Positions 58,879-64,000 of a stretch of DNA of 64,000 bases are shown here, piece after piece (position 1 is the first letter of the stretch; every line of letters starts with the position of its first letter). Position numbers and translations under genes: made by a program. The notes below the pieces were generated by a model. It did not search any database and was not told the DNA's origin. It saw only the letters and a program-made list of their open reading frames with translations. Source of the stretch: Phascolomyces articulosus (lineage: Eukaryota; Mucoromycota; Mucoromycetes; Mucorales; Lichtheimiaceae); NCBI GenBank assembly GCA_025677815.1, contig JAIXMP010000011.1, positions 124,001 to 188,000 of the forward strand, written 5' to 3'.

Positions 58879-60269
58879 CTGATCGGATTTACCAAAATTA
58901 GGAATGCACAAACAAACTATGTCATCATCCTTGCCATGGAAGCTTCCGAACTTGGCCATGCTGCCAAGGCCGAAAGTTTGGCGGAGTATTTCAAGGATAG
59001 TTTCTTACATTTCATTACTACAGTTCATCCAGCAGATATTCCTGGAGAATCGCGTGGTAAAGGTTCCAATGTATCCTATGCTGCTCGTGTAGGTTGTTCT
59101 GAAATGATCCGACGTGGTTTGGATCGAAGAAGAGTGATTCTCACTATCTCTGACTCCGATTCATCTATTCCGGAACTTTATGTTCAGGAGGTTTGTCATC
59201 TTTTCTTATTTTTGTCTCCTTACATATTTGAGCGCGCACATTTTTATACTTATACTTTAATGAATTGAATGTATAGTTGGAAAAAAGTTTCAATCAAGCA
59301 GAAGATCCTTACTTTTTGTTATATGCACCACCCATCTTTTTCTCACGCAACTGTTTCGATGTCCCTGCAGCCGTTCGTATGACGGATATAACATGGTCAG
59401 CCATGGTCATGGCCAATTTAAGCAACAGTCGTGGTATTGCTTTCCCTTGTTCCACTTATAGTTTAAGTATGGTCTTGGCTGAACGCGTAGGATTCTGGGA
59501 TACCGATGCGGATTCTGTGGGAGAAGATATGCACATGATGTTGAAATGTTTCTTTAAAACGGATGGTATGGCTCGTTGCCAACCTATTTTTGTCCCCATC
59601 AATTTAACCAATGTTCAAACCAATGGATACATGTCCAATATGTACGCTCGTTTTGTTCAAGCCAAACGTCATTACAATGGTATTGCCGATGTCTCTTATA
59701 CTTTACGTAACGCTTTCGGCATTAACACCACTGGGGATAACAAGGATGGAATGGTCTTGTTGGCCAATACCAAGAAATCATCCATGTATGCTTCCCCTAC
59801 GTTTTGGATCGACAAGTTGATTATTTGTATCAAGGTCTTGGAAGCCCACATGATCCCTGTCACTTCGGGTTGGCTCATGTTTGCAGCAGTTCCTTTGATG
59901 CAGTTTGTTCTTTTCCCACCTCATCCCATGGTCGCAATCGTGGATCCTGCCGATAATCCCATCTTGACGTCCGATTTTTATGCTACTCTTTGGAATATTG
60001 TCAAGATCATTACAGTGTTTTTGCCTTTCCCCTTGTTTGGTACGTTGGCCATTTATGAATATTTGCATCGTTATGTGGATCGAGAATTGTATCGTAAACA
60101 AAAATCCGAAGGTCGTACTTGGCGTAATTGTTTTGATTATATTTCTTTACCAATCGCTGCTTGGTTATTCATGACAATTCCTTCGACTATTGCTGCTCTC
60201 AAACGATTGTATAAAACCAATGATCAATATATCGTGGCCGAAAAGTTCTTTGATGAAGAACGCGATTAA
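58288..60269 (+). CDS. Family-2 glycosyltransferase, multi-pass membrane protein
   Basis: Three exons, 58288-58796, 58902-59190 and 59277-60269, give 596 residues. Two N-terminal membrane helices (LVAPMAAIGSILLLLLGPLL and the following segment) lead to a cytosolic catalytic domain. There, HAFIVPNYAEPEGLLRDTI starts the GT2 fold, ILTISDSDS supplies the DxD-type metal site, GEDMHMMLKCFF supplies the acidic acceptor motif and RFVQAKRHYNG stands where (Q/R)xxRW normally lies. Three or more C-terminal helices follow (LEAHMIPVTSGWLMFAAVPL and later). This is like processive polysaccharide synthases but lacks chitin-synthase signatures such as QRRRW. Intron 1 contains a GA microsatellite (about 58854-58877). 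The product glycan is unknown. Confidence 0.88.
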
Positions 60270-60814
60270 AAACATCATCATTTATCCATCTCTCTCTATT
60301 CATCTATTTCATTTTATATTACATCTCTCTCTCTCTCTCTCTCTTTTCTTCTCTTATCCTTTCGATAAACCCCCTTGCTTCTTCTTCTTTTAGATATTAT
60401 ATATATACATATATACCTTTTAATTAATAATTCCATCTTTTATCATTTCTTTTTCCCTTTTTTTTTCTTAAGGGGAAAAAAAAGAAAGGATAAAGAAGAA
60501 GAAAAGGGTTTATCTTTCTTTTGTTGTGGGGAGTATAAACTTCCCTTTTTTTTTACTTGTATCTTTTTCATATTTCGCATGTGTAGTGTATTTCTTCTTA
60601 ATCTTTTAATTGTCTCTTAAAAACATACATGTGGACTTCTTTATCTTATTATTTTACTATTTTACTTACCTTATCCTCAAATCTTATTCCATCTAATCGC
60701 TTTGCATTTTTTTTATATATAAAGACCAAAAAAAACCACACACACAAACACCTACATATACTCTCTCTCACACACACAACCTCCTTTTGTTTCCCCTTAA
60801 AAAAACCCCTTCAA

Positions 60815-60861
<47 letters not shown>

Positions 60862-63800
60862 TCGTACATCTCATTCTATAGTATATCAAACGTTGTTCTT
60901 TAATGTATATCATTTCTAATAATAATAATTCATAATCACCTATCTATCTATCTATCTTTCTATCTTTTTTTTAAAAAAAAATGTCGTCGTTTGTTTAACG
61001 TGCATTCACCTGCATTTGGTTGTTGTTTAAACTTTTTGTTACAAAATGATTTTTTTTATTCGGGACTAAATTGTGTTACTTTTATTTTTTTAAGTTCAAT
61101 GTTTTTCTTTACATGCGCCCTGATCTGACTGTTACTGAATTCACTTGTGGGTTTATTAAACAATAATAAATGATCCTTTTTTTTCTTTTCTTTTTTTTTT
61201 TTTTAAAAAAAAAGACGGATTCACGTGCATACTCCACTCCTTTGCAATAAATATAATAGAACAATACAAAAAAATACCTCATTAATATATATATAAAGTA
61301 TAACACATGTACGATGCCATAGGTTGTAGTACATTCAAAATGGACCGTAATACTTTTTTAGTTTGTATCACCTTAAGAGCGATTCTCTGATCTGCGGTTT
61401 AGTATATATTTTTTTTGGGGGGGGAGGATGATGGAGAGATGTTACCTAAATTTATAAAAAAGAATTTTCGGCCTGGGGACTTTTAAGTTGTTCCGCATAT
61501 CAACTTCATTTTTTATTCTAGTACCGAAAAACATTTGTCCGGTTCATCATTGGTTTTTTTTTCCCGAGTCTCTCTTTTTCTTTTTTACTTTTATTCTGAC
61601 TAGTAGTAATAGTGATAACGTCTCCCATATCATTATCAGTAAAAAAAATTTAGGTGTGTGAACTGGCTTGGCATTTCATATCACGTATTATTTTTTTTTT
61701 AAAAAAAATACAAGATGCGTTGTCGTACGATTTTAGAATGTGAACATTTTATTTATGAAACAAACAATTGACTTTTTTGTGATTTAAAAAAAATTCGCTT
61801 TATATGGAAAGAATCCGACTCTTACTCAATTCATAATTCGTTGGAAACACACACACATACATACTCACAGCCTCTTTAATACCACTCACTGTTGAAATTC
61901 TCTTGTTTGTTGATTTATAATAAACCTATAAACAAACAAAATAAAATGACGTTTTGTTATAACTTATAAAGTTGTAACACAAATCAAAGAAATCATCTTT
62001 TTTTTTCTTTTTTTTTCGTGATCCGTAGTGAGGATGATAAATCCTTGATCTACTAAACAGTTCAAGACTTTTTTTTTTTTTTACATAAACCTTAAAGACT
62101 TGTTTGTACTCATCATACCTTTACATATATCATCGATCAATAAAAAAAAAGAAAGGCACCCTTGTTTAATACCCGCATATAAGTATGCATATTAAAAAAA
62201 GAATTCACTCTATTTGGATATATATTTCAAAGATACCTGACTTCTAAAAAATGTGGATGGGTCAAAAAAGTAATCAAAGCATAAAACTAAATTTGAATAT
62301 GAAACCAAGATCAAGGTTTTATATATAAAAGAAAAGATTTTTTTTTAAGTAGGATAAAGTCATCACCCTTTTGATGAGTCATGACGATATTTATGCAAAC
62401 GTGTTCTTTCTTTCACATAAACAACACACGGGCGCATTCTCTGCTATTTTATTAGTCCATTCCTCCCCACTCTCCCCCCCCAAACACATTTCCATCAATG
62501 TAAAAAAGCTTTCCTTTCAAGTTGAAAAAGATATTGCATAAACGAAATACCAATTAAAACCAGTAATACTATTTCTTCCCACAATAACCATCAATCAATG
62601 ATAATAATGATTACTTCCTCCTCCTTTTACGTATTGAGTAAAGAGGCAATTAAGATAAATAAGTGGCTGGAAATGACTTTTTACCAATGAACTGATTTGC
62701 AGCCTCATTTGATTTCCCTATAAATAAAAAGTATACGCCATTTGGTACCACCTTATTGTTTTCTCAAAAAGAAGCCACTTTACACACATCTTGTATCTAC
62801 ATCAATTTCAATTAAATTGAAAATGTTACCTGGGTACATAAATAGCGGTAGTTAAATGGTTTTCTTTTTTTTTTCATTCATCCATTCAACGCCCAATATA
62901 TTACTTGGCGTAATATTACTCAATAACAGCAACAGCGATAATCTTCCGAATAATAATAATAATAATAATAATAAAAAAGACTATATATAAAATGAGGGAA
63001 ACGGCATCGTCCGAAAAATAAAAATAGACTTTATTGATATGGATGATTCGCAGTTTATAAATATGCACATCAATATTTTTGAAAAGAAAGATTTCCGTAA
63101 AGGTCAAATATCTTTTATGCGCTTTGTTAAATTGGTTCATAAAAGGGTAAACATTTTATTGGTATTAAAGTAATTAATTTACGGGTGAAAGCTGACTAAT
63201 TAACCCGTGCCTCTACTATTCATCTTGTATTTCTTGATTTTCGAATAACATTGAACAATATTTTATTATCATTCGAAATGAAATACTTGGTTTAATCATG
63301 GATACACCAACAAGTGATGAAACAAAAAAAAAAATCTTCTTGTGGAAGTGACAAGCCTCTTCTTTATGCAACTCGTTAATAATATAAAACGTGATTATTT
63401 TAAGCAAGTATATTCGTCTCAATCAGTCAATTTTAACATACTATCTACGCAATGAATATGGACCAGATGGAAAGGAAAGGAGAAATACGGTGAAATGATA
63501 TTCCATCTTTTCGCTTTTTTTGTTCCCATTTTTCCGTTGCATCCAAAATAATAACAACCACGGAAGCAATCATTTCCTTCTCGTTTTTCCGTTTTTTACT
63601 TACAAGGTAGAAGGGTGTCAGTAGAAATAATAATAAAAAGTAATACAAAGAACACTGATGTCATATTTCTCTCTCTCTAGATTTTCCATTGAATGGATAG
63701 GACGAATGCCAAGACTTTTTTTTTTTTTTTTATACCATAATAGACTTATAAAGCGAGCTGGTCTTTCGCTCGTCGGAAAACTGGTGATGATATTTTTATT

Positions 63801-64000
63801 ACGTTTTTATCATTGACTTATATTACAAGATAAAAGGGGGGGTTGGAAGAAGTAGCATGATGAAGATTAAAATGTGACCTCTATTGCAAACTTTTTCACT
63901 ATGTGCTGAGCAATGATGACTATGCTATGATTTGCCAAGTTATATATATATATATATACTTTGTTTAAAAGAAGCAAAAGGGGGACCTATAATAATACTG
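60270..64000. other. Gene-poor 3.7-kb terminal region
   Basis: No frame has coding character. It holds simple repeats: CT at 60328-60342, CA at about 60822-60859, TATC at 60940-60965 and AAT at 62949-62973, plus many poly-T/poly-A tracts. The open frames at 60375-60919, 62916-63140 and 63216-63648 are low-complexity. The next gene presumably begins beyond 64000. Confidence 0.6.

Noticed and set aside
60270..64000. CRISPR-like or satellite array in the terminal repeats
   Set aside because: Only mono- to tetranucleotide microsatellites; no spaced direct repeats.

Overview
This window looks like nuclear DNA of an early-diverging fungus, most likely Mucoromycota. The DNA is AT-rich, with long pyrimidine tracts and microsatellites between genes. 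Protein genes carry several short GT...AG introns (about 50-130 nt). Gene content fits: an Integrator subunit (a complex lacking in the model yeasts), fungal complex I subunit NUXM, a fungal cytochrome P450 and an alkaline phosphatase with an N-terminal extra domain. I assembled exon models by hand from reading frame, splice sites and family similarity. Where exon lengths sum to a clean multiple of three I trust the model highly.

Layout. 1-241: 3' end of an unidentified gene. 861-3335 (-): asparagine synthetase, 8 exons. 3336-9103: large gene-free stretch with hairpins. 9104-10764 (-): secreted protein whose 3' half does not assemble cleanly. 12564-13685 (+): single-exon orphan. 14357-15115 (-): secreted low-complexity protein with an internal repeat. 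15860-17860 (+): cytochrome P450. 17980-22805: a compact RNA-processing group, THG1 (-), NOP10 (-) and INTS9 (+), the last two sharing a 227-bp divergent promoter. 23678-27859 (+): long coiled-coil protein. 28357-29090 (-): damaged GNAT acetyltransferase. 30266-33163 (-): 12-exon MFS transporter.

33526-42090 is an 8.57-kb DNA transposon. It has CACTG...CAGTG terminal inverted repeats, a decayed Tnp2/Transposase_21-type (CACTA-like) transposase on + and a second decayed ORF on -. A 1,069-bp probable solo LTR sits inside the transposase; removing it restores the reading frame exactly. Just beyond the right end lies a 5' fragment of a second MFS gene, then an F-box/TPR/LRR pseudogene.

45419-48027 (-): secreted alkaline phosphatase. 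48825-52318 (+): three tandem paralogues with a PB1-like N-terminus and, in at least two, a hydrophobic C-terminal segment; this is the best candidate for an undescribed system. Then come complex I NUXM (+), RIO1 kinase (+), a Ych1/Cdc25-like rhodanese (-) and a family-2 glycosyltransferase (+). The last 3.7 kb has no recognisable gene.

The single-copy genes are ordinary housekeeping functions: amino-acid synthesis, tRNA/snoRNA/snRNA processing, ribosome maturation, respiration and wall or polysaccharide synthesis. Decayed genes (transposon ORFs, MFS fragment, F-box gene) concentrate between 33 and 45 kb. I saw no convincing tRNA, rRNA, snRNA or CRISPR array.
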